A DNA stretch of 58,727 bases. It comes from a bacterium (lineage in GTDB: Bacteria > Krumholzibacteriota > Krumholzibacteriia > LZORAL124-64-63). The stretch is from the NCBI GenBank assembly GCA_003353795.1, contig PIVY01000007.1:1-58727 (forward strand), in the 5' to 3' direction. Numbering within the stretch: the stretch's first letter is position 1; every line of letters begins with the position of its first letter. Positions 16,686 through 23,882 of this stretch are shown here, piece by piece. Both the position numbers and the translations under genes were made by a program. The notes beneath the pieces are model-generated. The model was given only the letters and a program-made list of their open reading frames with translations, did no database searches and was not told the origin of the DNA.

Positions 16686-17942
16686 TCAGCGGGCCGCTAC
16701 CTGAGCCTTCTTGGCGCTCTTGGCGTTCGGGTGGATGCCGACGGCCATGGTCGAGAGCTCGCTCAGCGTCCTGGGCGAGAAGCTTCCGCCGTTGCCGTCG
16801 TCGTCCTTGTGACAGCCGTAGCACGCGAAGTCCAGGGTGATGCGGGCCATTCCGTCATCATCCAGCAGGACGAACGCGCCGTCGGCCGAGAACATGCCGT
16901 CGGTCTTGTTCACCGGATCGGTGTTGATGGCGATGATGTGGCTCGTCACGTCGGCGTCGTACGGGTTGTCCGGGTTGACGACGGCGCTCTTGGCCACCTG
17001 GGGCATGTGGCAATCGATGCACTGGGGCGTGAACGAGTGCTCGGCCTTGAGTGCGTACTCCGTGGCGTCGTGGCAATCGGTGCAGCTGGCCAGCATGCCG
17101 GTGCCGAGCGCGATGTCATCGAAGTGCACGGAAGCGTGCGGGTCGTGGCAGGTATTGCAGCCCGGGGCGCCGAAGGCGCTGTGAGGCGAATGCAGCCACT
17201 CGTCGTACTGCTCGTGATGCTTGATGTAACCGCCCGAGGAAGCGATGCGGTTCTCGCTGTCGCGGGTATGGCACTCGCCGCACATGGCCGACGAGTTGTC
17301 GACGAGCATGTGCACGTTCTCGGGATCCTCGACGTGCAGGCTGCCCTTGCCGTGGCACTCCTCGCAGTGGATGCCGCCGGCGAAGAAGGTTCCCCACATG
17401 CCGGCGAGGCCGTCCTGGTTGCCCTCGGTGTCCTCGGGCACGTCGTTGGCCACCCAGCCGGTGGTGTGGCACTGGCCGCAATTGTAGGGCTTGGTGCCGG
17501 GCTCGTTGTCGGTGTGGTAGGTGACCCAGCCCTCGGTCTCGAAGTTGTACTGCACGAGGTCGCCGGCCGCGCCGCTGGTGACGACGTAGCCGTTCTCGTC
17601 GACCCAGCGCATCTTCCAGCCGTAGCCGCCGATGGTGTAGGTGGTGTTGTCCCAGGTGTAGTCGCCGGGAGGATCGACCGCGTCGTTGGGGTACATCGAG
17701 AATGCGGGGAAGTCGAGGATGGGCGCGATGCCGTCGAGCTTGGTGAGCTTGTACGGATGCCCGGACTCGATCCATTCGTTGTACTTGGTCTCGTGGCAGC
17801 CACTACATGACGCCGAGCCGACGAACGCGACTGCTTCGGGCGCGGTGGGCTCGGTCACGGGACAATCATCGTCGGAACAACCGACGAGAGCGAACACCAG
17901 GATTCCGGCGGCGAACAGTGCCAGAAGATGACGGGTCTTCAT
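16686..17942 (-). CDS. Octahaem cytochrome c lipoprotein
   Basis: The 418-residue protein starts with a lipoprotein signal (LLALFAAGILVFALVGCSDDD) and has GAAGGAG upstream of its ATG. Eight CxxCH haem c motifs are visible: CSGCH, CGQCH, CEECH, CGECH, CNTCH, CTDCH, CIDCH and CYGCH. The first (FVGSASCSGCHETKYNEW) and the SLHVEDPENVH region resemble cytochrome c554 or NrfA/Hao-related multihaem proteins. No alternative CxxCK active-site haem was found, so an electron-transfer role is likelier than nitrite reduction. It is probably anchored in a membrane facing the periplasm or outside. An OmpR-type two-component system lies just upstream on the same strand, across a spacer full of repeated TTGTCG boxes. 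Confidence 0.9.
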   Translation of the reverse strand: MKTRHLLALFAAGILVFALVGCSDDDCPVTEPTAPEAVAFVGSASCSGCHETKYNEWIESGHPYKLTKLDGIAPILDFPAFSMYPNDAVDPPGDYTWDNTTYTIGGYGWKMRWVDENGYVVTSGAAGDLVQYNFETEGWVTYHTDNEPGTKPYNCGQCHTTGWVANDVPEDTEGNQDGLAGMWGTFFAGGIHCEECHGKGSLHVEDPENVHMLVDNSSAMCGECHTRDSENRIASSGGYIKHHEQYDEWLHSPHSAFGAPGCNTCHDPHASVHFDDIALGTGMLASCTDCHDATEYALKAEHSFTPQCIDCHMPQVAKSAVVNPDNPYDADVTSHIIAINTDPVNKTDGMFSADGAFVLLDDDGMARITLDFACYGCHKDDDGNGGSFSPRTLSELSTMAVGIHPNAKSAKKAQVAAR

Positions 17943-18008
17943 GAGGCGCTCCTTCGAGTGGGGATCGGGTACAGGAAACTCCTACGAACTTTGTCAGAGT
18001 TACATCAA

Positions 18009-18162
18009 TTGTCGTGCTGGCGGCGGATCGTTCAAGTGAACTGTTCGTAATGTTTTATCGATTGCGACAATGAGTATTGCTTGCAACTAAGACTTCCGTA
18101 ACCCGTTGTCGTTGCTGAAAAAGGAGGAAAAAAATCGGGATGACGGCGGGGCTTGTCGACAA
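18009..18162. promoter_or_regulatory. Array of five TTGTCG boxes upstream of the octahaem cytochrome
   Basis: The 357-base spacer 17943-18299 has no gene and is AT-rich for this genome. TTGTCG occurs at 18009-18014, 18106-18111 and 18153-18158, and on the other strand at 18065-18070 and 18157-18162. The last two overlapping copies form the perfect palindrome TTGTCGACAA. Chance expectation for one hexamer on both strands over this length is about 0.2. The array sits in the promoter region of the cytochrome gene and next to the kinase/regulator pair, so it is a candidate binding array. A purine stretch AAGGAGGAAAAAAA at 18121-18134 has no gene after it. Confidence 0.45.
18030..18041. promoter_or_regulatory. 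Palindrome GTTCAAGTGAAC overlapping a possible -35 of the cytochrome gene
   Basis: This 12-base inverted repeat (5-bp arms, 2-base centre) is about 90 bases upstream of the cytochrome start. On the minus strand it contains TTGAAC, followed after 16 bases by GACAAT, a plausible sigma-70-like pair. A repressor or activator site here would control that promoter. The evidence is positional only. Confidence 0.3.
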
Positions 18163-18299
18163 TCATATATCAGTAGCTGGAGGGCGATGCCTCTGCCGGC
18201 GGAGAGTAAAGGACGGAACAGGTGGCCATTGAGCTGTCGATACGAGATGAAATTCAGCCAGTAAATGTCTCTACCGACCGGACCGGGCACCGGCTTCTC

Positions 18300-19709
18300 T
18301 CAGGTCGACGAGATCCCATCGGCGACGGGAAGGCTGATCCGGAACACCGAGCCTTCGCCCTCGACGGTCTCCAGATCCAGGACGCCGTCGTTGGCCTCCA
18401 CGGCCCAGCGCGCGATGGCCAGGCCCAGGCCGGTACCACCGATCTGGCGCGACCGAGATCGGTCGACGCGGTAGAATCGTTCGAACACCCGGCCGGACTG
18501 CGACGCCGGAATTCCGCAACCGCGGTCGATGACCTTCACCGACGCGGTCTGGCCGTCGCGTTCGACCACGACACGGATCGCTGCGCCGGCGGTGCTGTAC
18601 TTGATCGCGTTGTCCACCAGGTTGGCCAGGGCGCGACGCAGCACATCGCGGTCGGCGTCGATCTCCACGGACGCGTCGGCTTCCACGGCGAGTTCCTGCT
18701 GCTTCTCCTCGGCCAGGACGCCGAGGTCGCTCACGACGTCCCGGGTCAGGGCCAACAGGTCGAACCGCTCTCGCCGCAACACGACCCGGTCGCTGTCCGC
18801 CCGACTCAGCGTCAGGAGCCCGTCCACCAACCGGGCCAGCCGATCCGCTTCCTCGAGCATGCTGCCGATGACGTCCCGGTAGCCTTCGGCGTCGCGCGGC
18901 TCGCGAAGTGCGACCTCGCCGACGCTGCGGATGCTGGTCAGGGGTGTGCGCAACTCGTGGGACGCATCGGCCGTGAATCGACGCAACTCGTCGAACGACT
19001 GCTCGAGTCGCGCGAACGTCTGGTTGAACACGGTGGCGAGCTGGCCGACCTCGTCGGCCGGTACATCCACCGGGAGCCGTTCGTCGAGTCGCTCGGCGGT
19101 GATGGTGGCGGCACGACGGGTGAGGTGAGCGATGGGGGCGAGCAGGTGGTTCGCCAGGGCGTAGCCGCCGATGCAGGCGATCAGGATGCCCACCGGCAGC
19201 ACGAGCAAAGCCGCGAACGCGAGCCGGTTGACCGATTCGTGAAGCACGTCCTCGGAGCGATAGACCCGCAGAATGACGTCGAGACCGTCGATGGTGTGCG
19301 ACCGCTCCAGATAGCGGACGCGCTCGCCCCCGGGAAGGGTCAAATGCCCGATCTCCGCGTGGCCTTCCTCCGGCGGCCGCGCATCCTGTCCGAACCAGGC
19401 CGCCGATCCGTTGCGTCCCAGGAGGCGACCTTCGTGATTCCAGATCTCGGCCGACACCTGGTAGGAGAACTCCTCGCCCTCGTGCTCGACCTCCCAGTGC
19501 CAGTGGATGTGCCCGTCCGCGGACCGCTCGAACATGGACGCGGCGACGTCGAAGTCCTCGTTCAGCCGCTGGTCGAGATTGTTGCCGAGGCTTCGCCAGA
19601 CGAATGCCACGACGCCGCCGCCGTAAACCAGCAGCAGCAGCAGCAAGGCGGCGGCATACCAGAGACTCAGCCGTAGCCGGATGCTCATGCGAGGTCCACG
19701 GCGGATCAC
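18300..19709 (-). CDS. Two-component sensor histidine kinase (HAMP-HisKA-HATPase)
   Basis: The 469-residue kinase starts at GTG at 19709, preceded by GAGGAGGCGCC and overlapping the regulator stop by 4 bases (GTGA). An ATG 7 codons downstream is the alternative. Two transmembrane segments (residues about 12-36 and 170-190) bracket a periplasmic sensor of ~130 residues, followed by HAMP. The H-box is SHELRTPLTSIRS (His251). The ATPase has the N box NLVDNAIKYS, the G1 box DRGCGIP and a GTGLGLAIARWAVEANDG stretch. All catalytic elements are intact. It should phosphorylate the coupled OmpR-family regulator. The ligand is unknown, but the octahaem cytochrome next door suggests a redox or respiratory cue. 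Confidence 0.94.
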   Translation of the reverse strand: MIRRGPRMSIRLRLSLWYAAALLLLLLVYGGGVVAFVWRSLGNNLDQRLNEDFDVAASMFERSADGHIHWHWEVEHEGEEFSYQVSAEIWNHEGRLLGRNGSAAWFGQDARPPEEGHAEIGHLTLPGGERVRYLERSHTIDGLDVILRVYRSEDVLHESVNRLAFAALLVLPVGILIACIGGYALANHLLAPIAHLTRRAATITAERLDERLPVDVPADEVGQLATVFNQTFARLEQSFDELRRFTADASHELRTPLTSIRSVGEVALREPRDAEGYRDVIGSMLEEADRLARLVDGLLTLSRADSDRVVLRRERFDLLALTRDVVSDLGVLAEEKQQELAVEADASVEIDADRDVLRRALANLVDNAIKYSTAGAAIRVVVERDGQTASVKVIDRGCGIPASQSGRVFERFYRVDRSRSRQIGGTGLGLAIARWAVEANDGVLDLETVEGEGSVFRISLPVADGISST

Positions 19710-20389
19710 GGCGCCTCCTCGGCCAGCACGAAGCCCACGCCCCGCACCGTGTGGATCAGCTTCACGGGGAAGTCGCGGTCCACCTTCTTGCGCAGCCTGG
19801 AGACGTGGACGTTGATCACGTTGTCCAGCGGCGTGATGCGCCCGGACATCTTCCAGACGTCCTGGGCCAGCATCTCGCGCGACACCGCCTGGCCCTGATG
19901 ACGCAGCAGGTACTCCAGCAATTCCTTCTCGCGCAGCGTGAGGTCGAGCGCCTGTCCGCCGCGGATGGCCTCGCCGCTGACGAGGTCGAGCTCGAGGTCG
20001 CGGGCGTGGAGCTTCAGCAACTGCTCGGGGCGGCCGCGGCGAAGCAGGGCCTTGACGCGGGCGAGCAGCTCGGAGAAGGCGAAGGGCTTGACCAGGTAGT
20101 CGTCGGCGCCGTTTTCGAGGCCGCGCACGCGATCCTCCACCGAGCCGCGGGCTGTGAGCAGGAGCACCGGAATCAGGATACCGCGGTTGCGGGCGGAGGT
20201 GAGGATCTCGAGACCGTCGCGGCCGGGGAGATTGAGGTCGAGGATGGCGAGGTCGAAGTCCTCGGTGGTCAGGTGCTGGTGCCCCCCGTCGCCGGTCGTG
20301 GCCACGGTCACCTCGTAGTGTTCACCGGCGAGGCCGTCGGCGACGGCGCGGGCGACCTTGGGTTCGTCTTCCACGAGGAGGATGCGCAT
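19706..20389 (-). CDS. OmpR-family response regulator
   Basis: The 227-residue protein has a receiver domain (acidic pocket Glu7-Asp8, phospho-acceptor Asp51 in AILDLNLPG, Lys in VKPFAFSELLARV) and a winged-helix DNA-binding domain (LTLREKELLEYLLRHQGQ; DNVINVHVSRLRKKVDRD; TVRGVGFVL). It is first in the minus-strand operon, overlapping its kinase by 4 bases. OmpR-type regulators bind direct repeats near promoters; the TTGTCG array at 18009-18162 is one candidate target. Confidence 0.95.
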   Translation of the reverse strand: MRILLVEDEPKVARAVADGLAGEHYEVTVATTGDGGHQHLTTEDFDLAILDLNLPGRDGLEILTSARNRGILIPVLLLTARGSVEDRVRGLENGADDYLVKPFAFSELLARVKALLRRGRPEQLLKLHARDLELDLVSGEAIRGGQALDLTLREKELLEYLLRHQGQAVSREMLAQDVWKMSGRITPLDNVINVHVSRLRKKVDRDFPVKLIHTVRGVGFVLAEEAP

Positions 20390-20553
20390 GGGGATCGCTA
20401 CCTATCGGTCAGGAGTCTGAGGCGAATCCTCCTTGATCGTATGCTGTTCAGGGCCACGCTATCATGCTCCATACGGTACCGTCTAGTGTGTTGGGCCGGC
20501 GGGCAGGAAGCGGCCCGCTGCGGTGTCCGGGAATGCCGCCTGGACCGGCGCTC

Positions 20554-20577
20554 ACGACGCAGTGTACTCTGCGTCGT
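20554..20577 (+). promoter_or_regulatory. Hairpin in the leader of the 20609 gene
   Basis: A perfect 9-bp stem (ACGACGCAG with CTGCGTCGT) around a 6-base loop is followed by CATCCTTTTCG, ending about 30 bases before the TTG start codon. It could be a weak terminator or attenuator in the leader, or a symmetric operator. The regulator promoter lies in the same 219-base divergent spacer (20390-20608). Confidence 0.4.
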
Positions 20578-20608
20578 CATCCTTTTCGTAAGCTGAGGAG
20601 CTGCCGGT

Positions 20609-22402
20609 TTGAATCGATTCGCTGCCACTGTGACCGTGACCGTCCTGCTCGTATCGACCCTTGTCCGAGCCGACATGATCAGCCTGTCCGGCGCCGAGAA
20701 CGCGCGCAACATCGCGGAGATCGCCGTGGAGCCCGACGCGGTCACGGTCCGGCTCGAGGTCTACCTGGGTGACGCCGAGGCCTTCGTGGACATCCTTCCC
20801 GACCATTGGTTCCGCGACGACGCCCCGGCGCGGCCTGACGAGGCCGAACGCTGGCGCCGTTTCGCCCGCGAGGGCCTGCAAGTGACCGCTGACGGCCGCG
20901 TCCTGCCGGTGGAAGTGCTGCTGTCCGAACCCCGGCTGCGAGTCGAGCGATTCTCGCCCTTCGCGGGGCTCGTGAACCCCTATTCCGGGACTGTGGTATC
21001 AGGACCACCAGAAGATAAGCGTGTGATATACGCCGAGTTACGTTATTCGTTCGACGAAGGCGATCAACCGGCGAAAATCACCATCCAGCCGCCCCTCGAC
21101 GACCGCGGAATGGCCCGACTGAACATCGGATTCACCCTGACTCACCGCGGCGTCCAGGTGGTGGACTTCAAGGCCCTCGCCGGACGCGCGGACCTGCAAC
21201 TCGACTGGGACGATCCGTGGTACTCCCGCTTCGAGCAGCCCACGCTGCGCCGCTGGCAGCAGTCGGGCCTGATGACCTTCCTCTACATCGAGCCCTACGA
21301 GGTCCGCCACGAGATGCTGGTGCGGGTGAAGGACATGCTGCCGCTGGTGGATCTCGACCTGCGCGACCCCGACTGGATCGAGGCCGACGAGTTCCGCGCC
21401 GTGGAGGCGAGGCTCGGCGAGTTCCTGCTGGCACACTCCCACGTGGTCATTGACGGCGTCCGCGGACAGGGCATGCTCGACCGCCTCAACTTCGTACGCT
21501 ACACCCGCCGCCAGACCTCCTTCCTCACCGAGCCCGAACGCCTGAGCGTGCTCACCGCCAAGCTCGGCGTGGTGGTGACTTACCTCACGGAGGGGATCCC
21601 GCAGGAGGTCGCCATGACCTGGGACCTCTTCACCGAGCGCGTGCAGGAGGTGCCGGCCAACGCCATCGATCCGGCGGGGCCGTTCCCCACCACCGTCACG
21701 CCGGACGATCCGGTGCACGTGTGGACCAACTTTCTCAAGACCTTCGAGATCCCCACGGTGGAAGCCGTGGCCGTGGAATCGGGTCTGCTGCCGCCACGGG
21801 TCCCGGTGCTGAGCATCGTGCTGCTCCTGGGATTGATCCCGGCCTGGCTCTCGATCCGGTCACGCGCGCACGTCGAGGGCTCGCGTCGCGGACCCCTGCA
21901 ACTGGGCGCCGTGCTGATCGTGGCCGCGGCGGTGGCCTGGCCGCTGGTGGCGGTCGACCTGCCGGGGAACGACGGGGTCGACGACGCGCAGAGCAGCGCG
22001 CTCCTGGAGAACCTCCTGCGCAACGTCTACCGCGCCTTCGATATGCGCGACGAGGAAGACGTGTACGATCGCCTCGCCGTCACCGTGTCCGGCGACCTGC
22101 TCACCGATATCTACCTGGATAACCGCCGATCCTTCGAGGTGCAGCAGGCCGGCGGCGCCCAGGCCAAGGTGGAGGCGCTGGCGATCGAGTCGGTGGTGCC
22201 CGAGCGCGACGGCCACGGCTACCGGCTGGACGCCACCTGGGTCGCGTCGGGCAGCGTGGGGCACTGGGGGCACGTTCACGTGCGCACCAACCGGTACCAC
22301 GCGGTGGTCACCGTGGAGCCGGACGGGGGAGCCTGGAAGATCACCGGGCTCGAGGTGCTGGACGAGACGCGGATCGATAGCAGCGCAGCGACGGGCCCGT
22401 GA
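20609..22402 (+). CDS. Exported membrane-anchored protein of unknown function
   Basis: This 597-residue protein starts at TTG, 8 bases after GAGGAG. A signal peptide (VTVTVLLVSTLVRA) is followed by a beta-rich N-terminal domain (residues about 25-175) and a mixed domain to about 385. Two adjacent transmembrane helices follow near 390-410 (VPVLSIVLLLGLIPAWL) and 425-445 (LGAVLIVAAAVAWPLVAV). The C-terminal ~140 residues (LLRNVYRAFDMRDEEDVYDRLA, then SVGHWGHVHVRTNRYHAVVTV) look like a small alpha/beta domain, perhaps NTF2-like. I do not recognise a named family. The gene is followed by a nucleotide-carrier-like gene on the same strand. Confidence 0.75.
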   Translation: MNRFAATVTVTVLLVSTLVRADMISLSGAENARNIAEIAVEPDAVTVRLEVYLGDAEAFVDILPDHWFRDDAPARPDEAERWRRFAREGLQVTADGRVLPVEVLLSEPRLRVERFSPFAGLVNPYSGTVVSGPPEDKRVIYAELRYSFDEGDQPAKITIQPPLDDRGMARLNIGFTLTHRGVQVVDFKALAGRADLQLDWDDPWYSRFEQPTLRRWQQSGLMTFLYIEPYEVRHEMLVRVKDMLPLVDLDLRDPDWIEADEFRAVEARLGEFLLAHSHVVIDGVRGQGMLDRLNFVRYTRRQTSFLTEPERLSVLTAKLGVVVTYLTEGIPQEVAMTWDLFTERVQEVPANAIDPAGPFPTTVTPDDPVHVWTNFLKTFEIPTVEAVAVESGLLPPRVPVLSIVLLLGLIPAWLSIRSRAHVEGSRRGPLQLGAVLIVAAAVAWPLVAVDLPGNDGVDDAQSSALLENLLRNVYRAFDMRDEEDVYDRLAVTVSGDLLTDIYLDNRRSFEVQQAGGAQAKVEALAIESVVPERDGHGYRLDATWVASGSVGHWGHVHVRTNRYHAVVTVEPDGGAWKITGLEVLDETRIDSSAATGP

Positions 22403-22529
22403 CCACGATCTCCCCCAGGTGGCCGAACGAACGGGTTGTCGGTTTCTTGACCGGGCGTTCCGGGTTAGGTTGTGACCCGTTCTATCGGCATCCGGACCGC
22501 GGATCAACCGCGACGATCAGGGGAACACG

Positions 22530-23882
22530 GTGGCCCGAGGCAACAACCAGCGCAGCGGCGTCGATCGGGTACTCGGCTTGTTCACCGACGTGCAGGCCGG
22601 CGAGTCCACCACCACGCTGCTGCTCGCCCTCAATATCTTTCTGCTGCTGAGCGCCTACTACATCATCAAACCCGTGCGCGAGGCGCTCATCCTCGCGGGC
22701 GGCGGTGCCGAGGTGAAGAGCTACGCCGCGGCGGGCCAGGTGATCCTGCTGGCCATGGCCGTGCCGGCGTACGCACGGCTCGCCTCACGCTTCGAGAGAC
22801 GCAAGCTGATCTCGGTGGTCACGCTGTTCTTCATGGCCTGCCTGGTGGTGTTCTACGGACTGTCGCTGTCGGGCGCGTCCATCGGGGTGGTCTTCTACCT
22901 CTGGGTCGGTGTCTTCAACCTCATGATCCCGGCCCAGTTCTGGGCCTTTGCCAACGACGTCTACACACCCGGGGAGGGGAAGCGCCTCTTCGTGATCGTA
23001 GCCTTCGGCGCCTCCATGGGAGCGGTGGTGGGCAGCCAGGTGGCCGGCATGCTGCTGGACGTGGTGGGTGTGGCTCAATTGCTGCTGGTGAGCTGCGGAT
23101 TGCTGGGCTTCAACATCGTGCTCACCAACGTCGTCGACGGGCGGGAACGCCGACGGCGGGTCCTGGAGAAGAGTGCGCCTGGCGCCGAGACGGCGGACGC
23201 ACCCGACGAGGGCGTCCTGGGCAAGACCAGCGGCTTCAAGCTCGTCATGCGCAGTCGCTACCTGCTCATGATCGCCTTCCTGATCCTGCTGGCCAACTGG
23301 GTCAACACCAACGGCGAGTACATCCTGGGCAAGCTGGTGAGCCGCGCCGCCGCCGAGGCCGTGGCCGCCGATGCGAGCGGCCAACTCGAGGTCGGCCAGT
23401 GGATCGGTAAGTTCTACTCGCAGTTCTTCCTCTACGTGAACATCCTCGGTGTCGTCCTGCAGCTCTTCCTGGTCTCGCGCATTCTCAAGTACCTCGGGGT
23501 GCAGGTCGCGCTCCTGGTCCTACCGCTCATTGCCCTGGCCGGCAACGGTCTCGTGGTCGCCCTGCCGCTGCTCGGTTACCTGCGCTGGACCAAGACCGCC
23601 GAGAACGCCACCGACTACTCCCTTCAGAACACCGTGCGCAACGTGCTCTTCCTGCCCCTGACCAGGGAGGAGAAGTACAACGCCAAGCAGGCCATCGACA
23701 CCTTCTTCCAGCGCGCCGGCGACCTGCTCTCGGCGGGACTGGTCCTGCTCGGGACCACGGTGCTGGCCATGGAAGTGCAGGGGTTCGCCGCGGTGAACGT
23801 GGCGCTGGTCGTGTTCTGGCTCGCGCTGGCCGTGGGAATCGGGCGGGAGTACCGTCGGCGGACCGCCGCCACCGAAGACTAG
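22530..23882 (+). CDS. ATP/ADP translocase-like (Npt/Tlc family) membrane carrier
   Basis: The 450-residue protein starts at GTG and has about 12 membrane helices. LLALNIFLLLSAYYIIKPVREALIL near residues 30-55 is characteristic of the Npt/Tlc branch of the MFS superfamily, as are NLMIPAQFWAFANDVYTPGEGKRLF and the late motif NTVRNVLFLPLTREEKYNAKQAIDTF (residues about 365-390). Obligate intracellular bacteria use such carriers to import host ATP, but free-living bacteria carry shorter relatives of unproven substrate, so nucleotide transport should not be assumed. An 8-bp inverted repeat (GAACGGGT at 22429, ACCCGTTC at 22475) lies in the spacer upstream. The 3' end overlaps the convergent kinase gene by 4 bases. 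Confidence 0.85.
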   Translation: MARGNNQRSGVDRVLGLFTDVQAGESTTTLLLALNIFLLLSAYYIIKPVREALILAGGGAEVKSYAAAGQVILLAMAVPAYARLASRFERRKLISVVTLFFMACLVVFYGLSLSGASIGVVFYLWVGVFNLMIPAQFWAFANDVYTPGEGKRLFVIVAFGASMGAVVGSQVAGMLLDVVGVAQLLLVSCGLLGFNIVLTNVVDGRERRRRVLEKSAPGAETADAPDEGVLGKTSGFKLVMRSRYLLMIAFLILLANWVNTNGEYILGKLVSRAAAEAVAADASGQLEVGQWIGKFYSQFFLYVNILGVVLQLFLVSRILKYLGVQVALLVLPLIALAGNGLVVALPLLGYLRWTKTAENATDYSLQNTVRNVLFLPLTREEKYNAKQAIDTFFQRAGDLLSAGLVLLGTTVLAMEVQGFAAVNVALVVFWLALAVGIGREYRRRTAATED

